64,000 nucleotides of DNA from Arthrobacter cheniae (lineage in GTDB: Bacteria; Actinomycetota; Actinomycetes; Actinomycetales; Micrococcaceae), in contig NZ_QZVT01000005.1 of assembly GCF_003602275.1 (NCBI RefSeq), positions 320,895 through 384,894 of the forward strand. The letters run 5' to 3'. Positions 35,111 to 44,525 of the stretch are shown in pieces; within the stretch, counting starts at the first letter, position 1, and each line of letters begins with the position of its first letter. Below the pieces are notes generated by a model. The model ran no database searches and had not been told where the DNA came from. It worked only from the letters and a program-made list of their open reading frames with translations. The translations under genes and the position numbers were made by a program.

Positions 35111-36667
35111 TCAGCGCTTGCGGCTGCGCTTCTCGCGGACCCGCATGCTGACCTCGATGGGAGTGCCCTCGAAGCCGAAGGTCTCGCGGAGCCTACGAGT
35201 GATGAAGCGGCGGTAACCCGGGTCGAGGAACCCCGTGGTGAACAGGACGAACTTGGGCGGGCGACTTGAGGCCTGTGTCCCGAAGAGGATGCGAGGCTGC
35301 TTGCCACCGCGCACGGGGTGCGGGTGCGCTGCGACGAGCTCACCCAGGAACGCGTTGAGGCGTCCCGTGGGGATACGGCGATCCCAGGATTCGAGCGCGA
35401 TGTCCAGCGCGGGTACCAGGCGGTCCTTGTGCCAGCCGGTCAGGGCCGAGATGTTGACGCGGGGAGCCCAGTCGACGTGTGCGAGGTCCTGTTCGATCTC
35501 GCGCTCGAGGTAACGGCGGCGCTCGTCGTCGAGCAGGTCCCACTTGTTGAAGGCCAGCACGATCGAACGGCCCGATTCGATGGCCATGTTGAGGATGCGC
35601 ACGTCCTGCTCGCTCATCACCTCGTCGACGGCCAGGAGCACGACGGCCACCTCCGCCTTCTCGAGCGCCGACTGCGTGCGCAGTGATGCGTAGAAGTCCG
35701 CGCCCTGCTGCATATGCACGCGGCGGCGGATGCCGGCGGTATCGACGAACCGCCACGTACGCCCACCGAGCTCGATCATCTCGTCGACAGGATCGCGCGT
35801 GGTACCGGCCAGCGGGTCGACGACGACGCGATCGGTGCCGGCCAGCTTGTTCAGCAGGGATGACTTGCCCACGTTGGGGCGGCCGATGAGGGCCACCCGG
35901 CGTGGTCCGCCGGAACGCTCGATGCCGCCGTGCTCAGAGAACTCGGGAAGGATCTCGATGACCTTGTCCAGCATGTCGCCGGTACCGCGCCCGTGCAGTG
36001 CCGAGACCGGCCAGGGCTGACCGAACCCGAGACCCCACAGGACGGAGGCGTCGGCCTCGTTCTGGATGTCGTCGACCTTGTTGGCGACCAGGATGACGGG
36101 CTTCTTCTTGCGGCGCAGCATGCGCACCACGGCCTCGTCGGTGGCCGTGGCTCCGACGGTCGCATCGACGACGAGCAACACGGCGTCCGCCATGTCGACG
36201 GCGATCTCGGCCTGGTCGGCGACGCGGGCGTTGATTCCCTTCGCGTCCTGCTCCCAGCCGCCGGTGTCCACGAGGGTGAAGTTGCGGCCGGTCCACTGGG
36301 CGGGATACGACACGCGGTCGCGCGTGACACCGGGTGTGTCCTCGACGACTGCCTCGCGGCGCCCGAGGATACGGTTGACCAGGGTCGACTTGCCGACGTT
36401 GGGACGCCCGACGATGGCGAGGACAGGGTTCAGCCGGCCCTCCGCCTCGTCGTCGTAATCCTCGTCCTGACGGGCAAGGAGCGCGGCGTCCTCGTCGTCG
36501 AGCTCGTAGTCCTCGAGGCCGGCCCGCAGCGACGCGGCGCGCTGCTCCGCCTCGGCGTCGTCGAGGGTCTCGAGCAGTTCGCTGACCTGGTCCTCGCCGC
36601 TCGGCTCGAAGTCCTCGTCGGGCCCGGTGCCCTGGTCCGTCGCGTTCGGCGAAAGGTTCTCGCTCAT
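35111..36667 (-). CDS. der: Ribosome-assembly GTPase Der (EngA)
   Basis: Tandem-GTPase protein needed for 50S subunit assembly. The 518 residues start with an 80-residue acidic extension, common in actinobacteria, then two GTPase domains, each with GRPNVGKS (87-94 and about 263-270), DTPG/DTxG (DTGGW, DTAGI) and NKxD motifs (NKVD, NKWD), followed by the KH-like domain with [15 protein letters not shown] and ending in basic [13 protein letters not shown] 36667 has AAGGAAC seven bases upstream. It is the last gene of the parA-scpAB-...-cmk-der series and lies just upstream of tRNA-Pro. Confidence 0.96.
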   Translation of the reverse strand: MSENLSPNATDQGTGPDEDFEPSGEDQVSELLETLDDAEAEQRAASLRAGLEDYELDDEDAALLARQDEDYDDEAEGRLNPVLAIVGRPNVGKSTLVNRILGRREAVVEDTPGVTRDRVSYPAQWTGRNFTLVDTGGWEQDAKGINARVADQAEIAVDMADAVLLVVDATVGATATDEAVVRMLRRKKKPVILVANKVDDIQNEADASVLWGLGFGQPWPVSALHGRGTGDMLDKVIEILPEFSEHGGIERSGGPRRVALIGRPNVGKSSLLNKLAGTDRVVVDPLAGTTRDPVDEMIELGGRTWRFVDTAGIRRRVHMQQGADFYASLRTQSALEKAEVAVVLLAVDEVMSEQDVRILNMAIESGRSIVLAFNKWDLLDDERRRYLEREIEQDLAHVDWAPRVNISALTGWHKDRLVPALDIALESWDRRIPTGRLNAFLGELVAAHPHPVRGGKQPRILFGTQASSRPPKFVLFTTGFLDPGYRRFITRRLRETFGFEGTPIEVSMRVREKRSRKR

Positions 36668-36751
36668 CGTTAGTTCCTTCGGTTGGTGTTCACCGTCTCC
36701 CGACGGTAATCCTGGTGGGCGCGAGCCCGGAGAGTTTGGTGCGGGCGCCGG

Positions 36752-37504
36752 TTAGTGCGCCACAGTCCGCACGACGTCGAGGACGGCCGAAACGGTTTGT
36801 TCGAAATCGAGGTCGGAGGAGTCGAGCGTGACCACGCCATCGGCTGCCTGACGGAAATTCACCACGGTGGAATCCTTAGCGTCACGATCGATGACCTGCT
36901 GCTTCAACTGGACCTCCGATTGCGTCCCCCCGAGCTGATCACCCCGGCGACGCAGCCTGGCCTCCTCGCTGGCCGTGAGGAGGATGCGCACTTCGGCGTC
37001 CGGGGCGACGACGGTGGTGATGTCGCGTCCCTCTGCCACGATGCGGTGCCCCGCTCCGGCGATCAGTGCTCGCTGGCGGCGGATCAGTTCTGCCCGCGCG
37101 CCCATGGTCGTCGCGACTGCGCTGACGGCCGAGGAGACCTCCGGCTCGCGGATGGCGGCCGTGACGTCATCACCCGAGATGGTCACGGACTCGCGGTCCG
37201 GGCTGGTGCTAATGAACAGCTCGATGTCCCGCGCCGCGGCCTCTACTGCGGAGCCCTCCTGCAGGTCGATGCCGGAGGCGATGCAGTGCAGGGTGACGGC
37301 CCGGTACATTGCACCGGTGTCCAGGTACGCGGCGCGGAGTCGGCGGGCGACCTCGCGGCTGACGCTCGACTTCCCCGACCCGGAGGGCCCGTCGATGGCC
37401 ACCACGAGGGACTTCCCGAGGCGGAACCCGGCGTACGGACTCGCCGCCCCTGCTGTCCGGGTGGCGTCGGTCGTCGGTGTGCTGTCTGCTGATATCCGGG
37501 TCAC
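36752..37504 (-). CDS. cmk: Cytidylate kinase
   Basis: Phosphorylates CMP and dCMP with ATP for nucleotide supply. The 250 residues have the P-loop GPSGSGKSS (39-47), YLDTGAMYRAVTL, the GRDITTVVAPDAEVRILLTA segment and QVIDRDAKDS. The start is the GTG at 37504, whose GTGA overlaps the tyrA stop by four bases and so couples the two genes; the frame continues upstream to 37912, but only as an overlap with tyrA. A 30-residue Thr/Ala-rich N-terminal extension precedes the kinase fold. Confidence 0.95.
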   Translation of the reverse strand: MTRISADSTPTTDATRTAGAASPYAGFRLGKSLVVAIDGPSGSGKSSVSREVARRLRAAYLDTGAMYRAVTLHCIASGIDLQEGSAVEAAARDIELFISTSPDRESVTISGDDVTAAIREPEVSSAVSAVATTMGARAELIRRQRALIAGAGHRIVAEGRDITTVVAPDAEVRILLTASEEARLRRRGDQLGGTQSEVQLKQQVIDRDAKDSTVVNFRQAADGVVTLDSSDLDFEQTVSAVLDVVRTVAH

Positions 37505-38628
37505 TGCACTACCTTCCAGCCCCGCTGCGTGAGGGACTCCGTCAATTCCTGTCGCCTGCCCGGCAGGACCGATAGCTCCGCAAGGCCGACCTGACGTCCG
37601 GGCGAGTGTTCCAGCCGGAAATCCTCGACGTTGATGTCGGTGTGCCCGATCTCCGTGAGGAGTTTCGCTATCTGTCCTGGTACGTCGTCGACGAGGACGG
37701 TGAGCCGCGCGAAGGAGTCCGGCGGGGTCCCGTGCTTGCCCGGTACGCGTGCCTGGCCCGCATTTCCCTCCGTCATCAGCTGCGCCATGTCGAGTCGCGC
37801 TCCGCCTGCCATTGGATCCTCCAGCGTGGTGATCAGGCGGTTGAGGTCCTCGCGCACCCCATACAGGATGTCGACGAGGCGGCCCGCGTTCGCCGAGAGG
37901 ATCTGCACCCACAGGCGCGGATCACTTGCGGCGATGCGGGTGACATCCCGCAGTCCGTTGCCTGCGAGGGCGAGCGCCTGCACGGGCGAGTCCTGCAGGC
38001 GGCTCGCCACCAGTGAGGAGACGACCTGCGGGAGGTGCGAGATCAGGGCGACGGCGCCGTCGTGCTCCTCGGCGGTCATGCGCGCAGGCACCGCACCGAG
38101 GTCGACGGCGAGCGATTCGGCGCGAAGGACGGCGTCCGGCGCGCTTCCCGCATGGGCGCACAGCACCCAGGGTGCTCCGATGAACAGTTCGGCACGTGCC
38201 GCGACGGGACCGGATTTCTCACGGCCGGCCATCGGATGCGTGCCGACGTAGCGGGACAGGTGCCCGGCCACGTCGGGCATTCCTGCGAGTTCGCGGAGGA
38301 TCGCTTCCTTCACACTGCAGATGTCGACGACGACGGCGTCCGGGTGTGTCAGCAGTGCCTCGGCGATGACCCGGGCGGTGACGTCGGGCGGAGTGGCTAC
38401 GACGACCAGTTCCGGCGACAGGCCCTCCCCCGCGACCTTGACGTCCGAGTACAGTCGACCCGCGCCGATGTCACGGGCCACAGCCTCCGTGGACGGCGAG
38501 CTGTCGGACAGGACGACATCGAGCCCGCGGGCCCGCAGGCCCAGCCCGATGCTCGCGCCCAGCAGGCCCGCCCCCACGATGAGGACGGGACCGGCGAGAT
38601 GCGTTCCCTGTTCCGCGCGCATGACCAT
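37501..38628 (-). CDS. tyrA: Prephenate dehydrogenase with C-terminal ACT domain
   Basis: NAD-dependent enzyme of tyrosine synthesis, 375 residues. A Rossmann motif VGAGLLGASIGLGL lies at 18-31, THPMAGREKSG, a TyrA substrate-binding segment, at about 130, and the last 80 residues form an ACT domain (RLTVLVDDVPGQIAKLLTEIGHTDINVEDF), which suggests feedback control by tyrosine. M. tuberculosis lacks tyrA at this position in the scp-cmk-der order, so it is an insertion relative to that genome. The start could be ATG 38628 or ATG 38622; no ribosome binding site separates them. Confidence 0.93.
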   Translation of the reverse strand: MVMRAEQGTHLAGPVLIVGAGLLGASIGLGLRARGLDVVLSDSSPSTEAVARDIGAGRLYSDVKVAGEGLSPELVVVATPPDVTARVIAEALLTHPDAVVVDICSVKEAILRELAGMPDVAGHLSRYVGTHPMAGREKSGPVAARAELFIGAPWVLCAHAGSAPDAVLRAESLAVDLGAVPARMTAEEHDGAVALISHLPQVVSSLVASRLQDSPVQALALAGNGLRDVTRIAASDPRLWVQILSANAGRLVDILYGVREDLNRLITTLEDPMAGGARLDMAQLMTEGNAGQARVPGKHGTPPDSFARLTVLVDDVPGQIAKLLTEIGHTDINVEDFRLEHSPGRQVGLAELSVLPGRRQELTESLTQRGWKVVQ

Positions 38629-38631
38629 CTG

Positions 38632-40074
38632 CTAGAGGCCCACCGATGCCAGCAGGTGCCCGACCTCCTGGCGTCCGAGCACGCGGATGCTGCCCTGGCG
38701 TTGGTCCCCGACGCGGATGGGGCCCACCTGGATGCGGACGAGTCGCTCGACGGGGTGCCCGACGGCGTCGAACAGGCGCCGGACGACACGGTTGCGGCCG
38801 GAGTGAAGGACGACTTCGACGAGGACGTGGCCTGGAGTCGAGTCGACGAGCTTGAAGGAGTCCACCTGCGCGATGCCGTCCTCGAGCTCGATGCCCTCCT
38901 TCATCTGGGCGCCGATACCCTGGGCCATGGGCCCGCGGACCTGGACGAGGTAGGTCTTCGGAACCTCGTAGGACGGGTGCGTCAACCTGTTGGTCAGCTC
39001 ACCGTCGTTGGTCAGCAGGAGCAGGCCCTCGGTCTCGGCGTCGAGCCGCCCGACGTGGAAGAGCCGCTCGCTCTTGTCCTTGTTCTTGAGGAAATCGCTG
39101 ATGCAGCGACGACCCTCGGGATCCTCCATGGTGGAGACGACGCCGCGGGGCTTGTTGAAGACGTAGTACTTGAGGTGCTCGTTCAGCTGGAGCCGGATTC
39201 CGTCCACATGGATGGCTGCCTGCTCGGGGTCGACGCGTACGCCGAGTTCCGTGACGATGGTGCCATCGACCTCCACGCGACCGTCGAGGATCATCTCCTC
39301 GCAGATACGGCGGGACGCAACGCCGGCGAGGGCCATCACCTTCTGCAGGCGCACGCCCTCGGGGTTGTGCACATCGATCTCGTCCGCGGGACGGCTGGCA
39401 CGCTTGGGCTTCGCCGTACGCACAGGACCGAGGTTCTGTCCGAAGCGCTCCCGCCCGAAGGCCTTGGCGCCTGCGGGCTTCTGGCGTGCTGCACCGTCCT
39501 GCCCGGAGCGGGCACCCGGACGGCCGGGCTTGCTTGCCGCACGCCCTCCGGCCTTCGCTCCGAAGCGGCTCGACGGCGTTCCTGCCGACGGGCGGCCCGC
39601 AGCAGAACGGGCGCGGCCATCGGCTGACTCACGACGCTCGCCACTGCCCTGCGGACGGCCCTCGCCGGAACGGCCGGCACTGGGACGACCCTCGCCGGAA
39701 CGGCCGGCGCCACGCTCATCGCGGCCCTGGAACGGACGGCCCTCACCGGAGCGGCCGGCACTGGGACGACCCTCGCCGGAACGGCCGGCGCCACGCTCAT
39801 CGCGGCCCTGGAACGGACGGCCCTCACCGGAGCGGCCGGCACTCGGACGACCCTCGCCGGAACGGCCGGCGCCACGCTCATCGCGCGCCTGGAACGGACG
39901 GCCCTCACCGGAGCGGCCGGTACTGGGACGGCCCTCGCCGGAACGGCCGGCGCCCTGCGACGGAGCGCCGCGCGGCGAGGACTTCCGGGCACGGTCAGCG
40001 TCGGATGGGCGTCCGGCAGACCCGCCGCGGCGCGGCGTATTGCGTCCGGAACCGGATCCTGGCTGCTGTGTCAT
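38632..40074 (-). CDS. RsuA/RluB-type pseudouridine synthase with repetitive N-terminus
   Basis: Makes pseudouridine in rRNA. The C-terminal 250 residues are the enzyme: an S4 RNA-binding domain (RLQKVMALAGVASRRICEEMI), then the synthase with catalytic Asp in HVGRLDAETEGLLLLTND and HPSYEVPKTYLV. The N-terminal 230 residues are disordered and Arg/Gly/Ser-rich, built from repeated GRSGEGRPS and GRDERGA units with a 27-residue period. ATG 40074 has AAGGA nine bases upstream. Neighbours scpB and cmk give the Rv1711 position. The basic repeats probably bind RNA nonspecifically; the exact rRNA target is not readable. Confidence 0.93.
   Translation of the reverse strand: MTQQPGSGSGRNTPRRGGSAGRPSDADRARKSSPRGAPSQGAGRSGEGRPSTGRSGEGRPFQARDERGAGRSGEGRPSAGRSGEGRPFQGRDERGAGRSGEGRPSAGRSGEGRPFQGRDERGAGRSGEGRPSAGRSGEGRPQGSGERRESADGRARSAAGRPSAGTPSSRFGAKAGGRAASKPGRPGARSGQDGAARQKPAGAKAFGRERFGQNLGPVRTAKPKRASRPADEIDVHNPEGVRLQKVMALAGVASRRICEEMILDGRVEVDGTIVTELGVRVDPEQAAIHVDGIRLQLNEHLKYYVFNKPRGVVSTMEDPEGRRCISDFLKNKDKSERLFHVGRLDAETEGLLLLTNDGELTNRLTHPSYEVPKTYLVQVRGPMAQGIGAQMKEGIELEDGIAQVDSFKLVDSTPGHVLVEVVLHSGRNRVVRRLFDAVGHPVERLVRIQVGPIRVGDQRQGSIRVLGRQEVGHLLASVGL
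39660..39951. repeat. 81-base in-frame tandem repeat in the pseudouridine synthase gene
   Basis: Near-identical units begin at 39678, 39759, 39840 and 39921, exactly 81 bases apart, each encoding 27 residues of the Arg/Gly-rich N-terminal region. Within each unit a shorter GGAACGGCCGGC-type subrepeat recurs. Differences between units are a few single-base changes, so the array is recent or kept uniform by recombination. Confidence 0.92.
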
Positions 40075-40101
40075 GTGGAAAGTCCTTCGTGTCGGTCATG
40101 C

Positions 40102-40743
40102 TCAATACGTCGTTTCGTCATACTCCCCAAGGCTCTCGAGGCCCGGTAGGTGGGGAGCGATCCGGGGCAATTCGGTGACGCTGCCCAGCCCCAATCTTTC
40201 CAGAAAGAGGGTGGTGGTCCCATAAAGAACCGCGCCGGTCTCGGGATCGGTCTCCATCTCGACAACCAGTCCACGCTGAAGCAGCGTGCGGACCACGGAA
40301 TCGACGTTGACGCCCCGAATTGCAGAAACCCGGGCACGGGAGACAGGTTGGCGGTATGCGATGACCGCCAGAGTCTCGAGTGCTGCCTGTGAAAGCCGGG
40401 CAGATTGGCCATCGAGCACGAAGTCGGCGACAACGGATGCGAACTGCGTCCGGGAGAAGATGCGCCACCCGCCGGCGATGTTCCTGAGTTCGAAACCGCG
40501 CGGCGCAGGTGGCTCGGTGCTCTGGAGGCCTAACCCAGTATAGCCGTCGTACTCACGCTGCAGGTCCACGAGGACCGAGTGCACCAGGGCCGTCGGCCGA
40601 TCGAGGACCGCAGCTACCTGTTCGTCCGTGACCGGGCGGTCTGCCACCACGAGGATCGCCTCGATGGCGGCCCGGATCCCACCGGGCAGGTCCTCGATGC
40701 GGGAGCTGCGCTCAACCCCGGAGGGTGGCATCGCCTCATCCAT
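40102..40743 (-). CDS. scpB: Segregation and condensation protein ScpB
   Basis: Dimeric winged-helix subunit of the SMC-ScpAB condensin. The 213 residues show GGIRAAIEAILVVADRPVTDEQVAAVL at the N-terminus, a middle LSQAALETLAVIAYRQPVSRARVSAIRGVNVDSVVRTLLQRGLV that is diagnostic, and LYGTTTLFLERLGLGSVTELP. ATG 40743 overlaps the end of scpA by eight bases. Smc itself is not in the window. Confidence 0.95.
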   Translation of the reverse strand: MDEAMPPSGVERSSRIEDLPGGIRAAIEAILVVADRPVTDEQVAAVLDRPTALVHSVLVDLQREYDGYTGLGLQSTEPPAPRGFELRNIAGGWRIFSRTQFASVVADFVLDGQSARLSQAALETLAVIAYRQPVSRARVSAIRGVNVDSVVRTLLQRGLVVEMETDPETGAVLYGTTTLFLERLGLGSVTELPRIAPHLPGLESLGEYDETTY

Positions 40744-41638
40744 ACCGCGCTACCTCCAGACCGTTCCGCTGGATCCTCCCGGGAACCGAGCGCCTCGCGC
40801 CGTCCTCAGGGATCCCACCACCCTCGACATCGCCCGTCAGCCTGTCGGCAGGCCGGCTTAGCTCTCCCGCACTCCAGCGGACCACCAACTCGGACAGCGG
40901 CGCCGCCTGTTCGAAGGAGATGGCACCGTCCCGGAACAAGTCGAGCAGCGCGAGGAACCGGACGACCAGCAGCAGTCGGCTGTCGGCATCTTCGGTGAGT
41001 TGCCGGAAGGACAACGGCCCCCGGGCGAGCAACAGGTTCTGGAGGACCACCGCCTGGTCCCGCACGCTCACAGGCGGCGCGTGCAGGTGCTCGATGCTGA
41101 CCTTGGCCGGCTTCTCCTGGCGGGGTGACAGTATCTTCGCTGCGAGCGCTGCGAACTCCTCGGGTGAATGCTTCCAGAGAAGCTCCGGAAGCAGGCGTGA
41201 GAACTGCGGCTCGAGGGGTGCGTTCCGAGGATGACGTGCGTCCTCCATCTCGAATCGTTCCGCGAGGTGCCGCGCCATCTCCTTGAACGCCCTGTATTGC
41301 AGGAGCCGCGCGAACAGGAGGTCGCGGGCCTCGAGGAGCGCGATGTCCTCCTCGTCCTCGACTGCTCCGGCCGGCAGGAGGCGAGCGGCTTTCAGATCCA
41401 GGAGCGTAGCTGCGACCACGAGGAACTCGCTGGCCTCGTCGAGCTTCCATTCTCCTTCGGCTGCCTGGATGCGCCGGATGTGTGCGATGAACTCATCCGT
41501 CACCTCCGCCAGGGCGATCTCGGTGATATCGAGTTCGCGCCGCGAAATGAGGTTCAGGAGCAGGTCGAACGGTCCGCTGAAATTGGTCAGCCGCACCTCG
41601 AAGACAGTTTTCTCCGCTGTGGGCGCGATGGTTGCCAC
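40736..41638 (-). CDS. scpA: Segregation and condensation protein ScpA
   Basis: Kleisin subunit that bridges the SMC heads. The 300 residues begin with FEVRLTNFSGPFDLLLNLISRRELDITEIALAEVTDEFI, the canonical ScpA N-terminal domain, and have a C-terminal winged helix (FLALLDLFRDGAISFEQAAPLSELVVRW). GTG 41638 is the start; no strong ribosome binding site is visible and parA ends 35 bases upstream. The 40 residues after the winged helix are not conserved. Operon parA-scpA-scpB is the actinobacterial standard. Confidence 0.94.
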   Translation of the reverse strand: MATIAPTAEKTVFEVRLTNFSGPFDLLLNLISRRELDITEIALAEVTDEFIAHIRRIQAAEGEWKLDEASEFLVVAATLLDLKAARLLPAGAVEDEEDIALLEARDLLFARLLQYRAFKEMARHLAERFEMEDARHPRNAPLEPQFSRLLPELLWKHSPEEFAALAAKILSPRQEKPAKVSIEHLHAPPVSVRDQAVVLQNLLLARGPLSFRQLTEDADSRLLLVVRFLALLDLFRDGAISFEQAAPLSELVVRWSAGELSRPADRLTGDVEGGGIPEDGARRSVPGRIQRNGLEVARYG

Positions 41639-41673
41639 CTACCGGGCCTGGGCGGACCCGACATGGGCCGGCA

Positions 41674-42561
41674 CTAGGGTGCTCCGCCCCTGGCTATGAG
41701 CTCCTTGGCGAGCCTGCGATAGGCGTCGGCGCCCGAGTGGTTGGCCGCATAGGTCGTGATGGGCTCGGCGGCCACCGTTGCATCCGCGAACTTGATGGTG
41801 CGCTTGATGACCGTCTCGAACACCTTGTCTCCGAAGGCCTCCACGAGGCGCGCTATGACCTCCCGGCTGTGCAGCGTCCGCGCGTCGTACATGGTGGCGA
41901 GCACGCCGTCGATCTGGAGCCGCGGGTTGAGGCGGTCCTGGACCTTCTCGATCGTCTCGACCAGCAGGGCCACGGCCCGCAGGGCGAAGAACTCGCAGAT
42001 GAGCGGGATGATGACGCCGTGCGCCGCCGTGAGGGCGTTGACCGTCAGGAGTCCGAGGGAGGGCTGGCAGTCGATGAGGATGACGTCGTAGTCGTCCGAC
42101 ACCTTCCGCAGTGCCCGGTCAAGCACCTGCTCACGCGCCACCTCGTTCACCAGCTGGACCTCGGCGGCGGAGAGGTCGATGTTCGCCGGCAGGAGGTCGA
42201 TATTGTCGATCGCGGTGTGCTGGATCGCGTCGTGGATGGTGACCTTGCGATCCATCAGGACGTTGTACACCGTGACGTCGAGCTCATGTGGGTTCGTTCC
42301 GAGCCCTGCGGACAGCGCTCCCTGCGGATCGAAATCCACCAGCAGGACCTTACGTCCCGCTTCGGCGAGCGCGGCGCCCAGGTTGATGGTCGACGTCGTC
42401 TTGCCGACCCCGCCCTTCTGGTTGACCATCGCGATGACCCTGGCCGGGCCGTGCGATTCGAGGACCCGGGGTTCAGGGAACTCCGTTACCGGGCGGCCGG
42501 TCGGGCCGAGTCCCGCGTCCGCTGCGCCGGGCAGAGTTGCGGAACCCTGTTCACTACTCAC
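41674..42561 (-). CDS. ParA-family ATPase linked to scpAB
   Basis: Deviant-Walker ATPase of about 295 residues: MVNQKGGVGKTTSTINLG, LLVDFDPQGALSAGL and VILIDCQPSLGLLTVNAL, the standard Soj/ParA set. A 45-residue variable N-terminus precedes it. I place the start at GTG 42561 because upstream residues in the open frame (to 42834) are low complexity and lie over the dctA terminator; the ribosome binding site is weak. It heads the scpA-scpB operon like Rv1708 of M. tuberculosis and has no adjacent parB, so it probably works with condensin loading or localisation rather than in the oriC ParABS system. Confidence 0.9.
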   Translation of the reverse strand: MSSEQGSATLPGAADAGLGPTGRPVTEFPEPRVLESHGPARVIAMVNQKGGVGKTTSTINLGAALAEAGRKVLLVDFDPQGALSAGLGTNPHELDVTVYNVLMDRKVTIHDAIQHTAIDNIDLLPANIDLSAAEVQLVNEVAREQVLDRALRKVSDDYDVILIDCQPSLGLLTVNALTAAHGVIIPLICEFFALRAVALLVETIEKVQDRLNPRLQIDGVLATMYDARTLHSREVIARLVEAFGDKVFETVIKRTIKFADATVAAEPITTYAANHSGADAYRRLAKELIARGGAP

Positions 42562-42787
42562 GTTTGTATCCACGCTTCCATCAGAATCGGTGCGGGCCGG
42601 CCGGGAATCGGGATCCAGGCGGCATTTCTCTTGGTCAACCGTACAACGCCAGCGGCAACGGCCGGAAAGGCCGGCACCGATCGGCCGCGAGCCTTGATCC
42701 TCAAGCTGAGGTCTAACCTTCGCCTGGATGCACCTCTCCGCGGACCGTTCGACGCTCCCGGTCCTGCATCGGACGTGCTCCAGAACG

Positions 42788-42830
42788 ACGACGGCGATGG
42801 TCCGGAATCGATCCGGGCCATCGCCGTCGT
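42788..42830 (-). terminator. Hairpin terminator of dctA
   Basis: Arms 42788-42800 and 42818-42830 pair perfectly over 13 bases, with a further CCGG/CCGG stem inside. It lies 38 bases past the dctA stop. The remainder of the 306-base gap (42562-42867) shows no other gene or clear promoter, so the parA promoter is unassigned. Confidence 0.7.
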
Positions 42831-42867
42831 TCACGACCCGGGCTGGTGGCCCGGTGTCAGGTGCTGA

Positions 42868-44301
42868 TCAGCGGGACGTTGTTCCGCGCACTGCAGCGTC
42901 CGTCCGGACAGCAGCGCCCTCCTCGACGTCGATCCCGTCGGCGCTGTCGACCTCGACGTCGTCGTTCTCGAAGCGGTGATCCGTGGTCATCGTGGCCTCG
43001 TCGAAGGGAAGTCGTCCCTCGAGGACCTCGTCCACGCGGGCCCGGTCGATCTCCTTGGTCCAGGTACCGATGAGCACCGTGGCCACGGCGTTCCCGGTGA
43101 AGTTCGTCAGTGCACGGGCCTCGGACATGAAGCGGTCGATGCCGACGATCAGGCCGACACCGTCGACGAGGTCGGGGCGGTGCGACTGCAGGCCGCCGGC
43201 GAGGGTCGCCAGACCAGCACCCGTGACGCCTGCAGCACCCTTCGAGGCGATGATCATGAAGACCAGCAGGGAGATCTGCTCACCGAGGGCCAGCGGCTTG
43301 CCGAGCGCCTCCGCGACGAAGAGGGCCGCCATGGTGAGGTAGATCGCGGTGCCGTCGAGGTTGAAGGAGTAGCCCGTGGGGACGGTCACACCGACGACGG
43401 GCTTGGAGACACCGACGTGCTCCATCTTCGCGATCAGGCGGGGCAGTGCCGCCTCGGAGGAGGAGGTGCTGAAGATCAGCAGGTACTCCCGGCCCAGGTA
43501 CTTCATCAGCTTGAAGATGTTGACGCCGGTCACGATCTTCAGGAGCCCGCCGAGGATGACCACGATGAAGAGGGCGCAGGTGATGTAGAACGCGATCATG
43601 AGGGTCGCCATGCTGATGATGGCCTGCACGCCGGTCTCACCGACGACGGCTGCGATGGCACCGAACGCTCCGATGGGTGCCAGCCACATGATCATGATGA
43701 GGATGCGGAACACGAGCGCCTGGATGTGGCCGATACCGCGGAGCACCGGCTTGCCGGCGGAGCCCATCTTCTGGAGCGCGAAGCCGACGAGCAGTGCGAC
43801 GAACAGTGTCTGCAGGATGCTGGGGCCCGTCAGGGCGGACAGCAGCGTGGTCGGGATGATGCTCAGCAGGAAGCCGACCGTGCCCTCGGGTGCGCCCTCG
43901 GCGGTAGCGGGGAGTTCGTACGTCGACGACGAGATGTCCAGGCCTTCGCCCGGGTTGATGAGGTTGCCGACCACGAGGCCGATGGCGAGCGCGAAGGTCG
44001 ACATGATCATGAAGTAGGCGAGGGCGAGGCCGCCGACCTTGCCCACCGTCGCAGCTTTCGCGATGGACCCGACGCCCAGCACGATGGTGCAGAAGATGAT
44101 CGGGGCGATCATCATCTTGATGAGGTTGATGAACCCGGTCCCGAGCGGCTTGAGGGCCTTGGCGAATTCGGGCGCCGCGAGGCCGAGGATGGCCCCGAGG
44201 ATCACCGCCGCGATCACCGCGATGTAGAGGAAGTGGGTTTTGTCGACCCTCTTGCGTGGTTGTGCAGATCCGCTGTCGGACCGCGATGGCGCCATAGCCA
44301 T
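42868..44301 (-). CDS. dctA: C4-dicarboxylate:cation symporter DctA
   Basis: Inner-membrane importer of succinate, fumarate and malate, of the glutamate/dicarboxylate:cation symporter (DAACS) family. The 477 residues hold eight transmembrane helices and two re-entrant loops, with FINLIKMMIAPIIFCTIVLG, the serine-rich FSTSSSEAALPRL re-entrant loop and SLLVFMIIASKGAAGVTGAGL. The last 60 residues are an acidic cytoplasmic tail. ATG 44301 has AGGGAG six bases upstream. It is divergent from the dctS-dctR two-component genes over a 224-base region that carries a CRP-type palindrome, so DctR is the likely regulator. Confidence 0.95.
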   Translation of the reverse strand: MAMAPSRSDSGSAQPRKRVDKTHFLYIAVIAAVILGAILGLAAPEFAKALKPLGTGFINLIKMMIAPIIFCTIVLGVGSIAKAATVGKVGGLALAYFMIMSTFALAIGLVVGNLINPGEGLDISSSTYELPATAEGAPEGTVGFLLSIIPTTLLSALTGPSILQTLFVALLVGFALQKMGSAGKPVLRGIGHIQALVFRILIMIMWLAPIGAFGAIAAVVGETGVQAIISMATLMIAFYITCALFIVVILGGLLKIVTGVNIFKLMKYLGREYLLIFSTSSSEAALPRLIAKMEHVGVSKPVVGVTVPTGYSFNLDGTAIYLTMAALFVAEALGKPLALGEQISLLVFMIIASKGAAGVTGAGLATLAGGLQSHRPDLVDGVGLIVGIDRFMSEARALTNFTGNAVATVLIGTWTKEIDRARVDEVLEGRLPFDEATMTTDHRFENDDVEVDSADGIDVEEGAAVRTDAAVRGTTSR

Positions 44302-44421
44302 GAGGTTCTCCCTAGGTGGTCGGCCGCCCGGCAGCGCCGTCGGCCGGAGGTCGTTCTCCGACTGCGGGTCTCACCAGGAAAGCGTAGTGTTGGGTGTTTC
44401 CCCTTCATCATTGCACCGGGA

Positions 44422-44435
44422 GTGATCCCGATCAC
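44422..44435. promoter_or_regulatory. CRP/GlxR-type palindrome between dctA and dctS
   Basis: GTGATC-CC-GATCAC is a perfect 6-2-6 inverted repeat. It also reads GTGA-N6-TCAC, the core of the CRP/GlxR consensus TGTGA-N6-TCACA. It lies 87 bases before the dctS start and 121 before dctA, in the shared divergent regulatory region, and could serve a cAMP-dependent global regulator or DctR. Confidence 0.6.
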
Positions 44436-44525
44436 GATTGAGTTCATACTGGTCGTGGCTCGGTGTGGCCCCGGCCGCCCATCCCCGGTGAAAGCCGGCA
44501 AGCCCGGAAGGAGCAGGATCACGGC

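Noticed and set aside
39660-39951. Possible CRISPR-like repeat array
   Set aside because: Units are contiguous and in frame, with no unique spacers and no cas genes. It is a coding tandem repeat.
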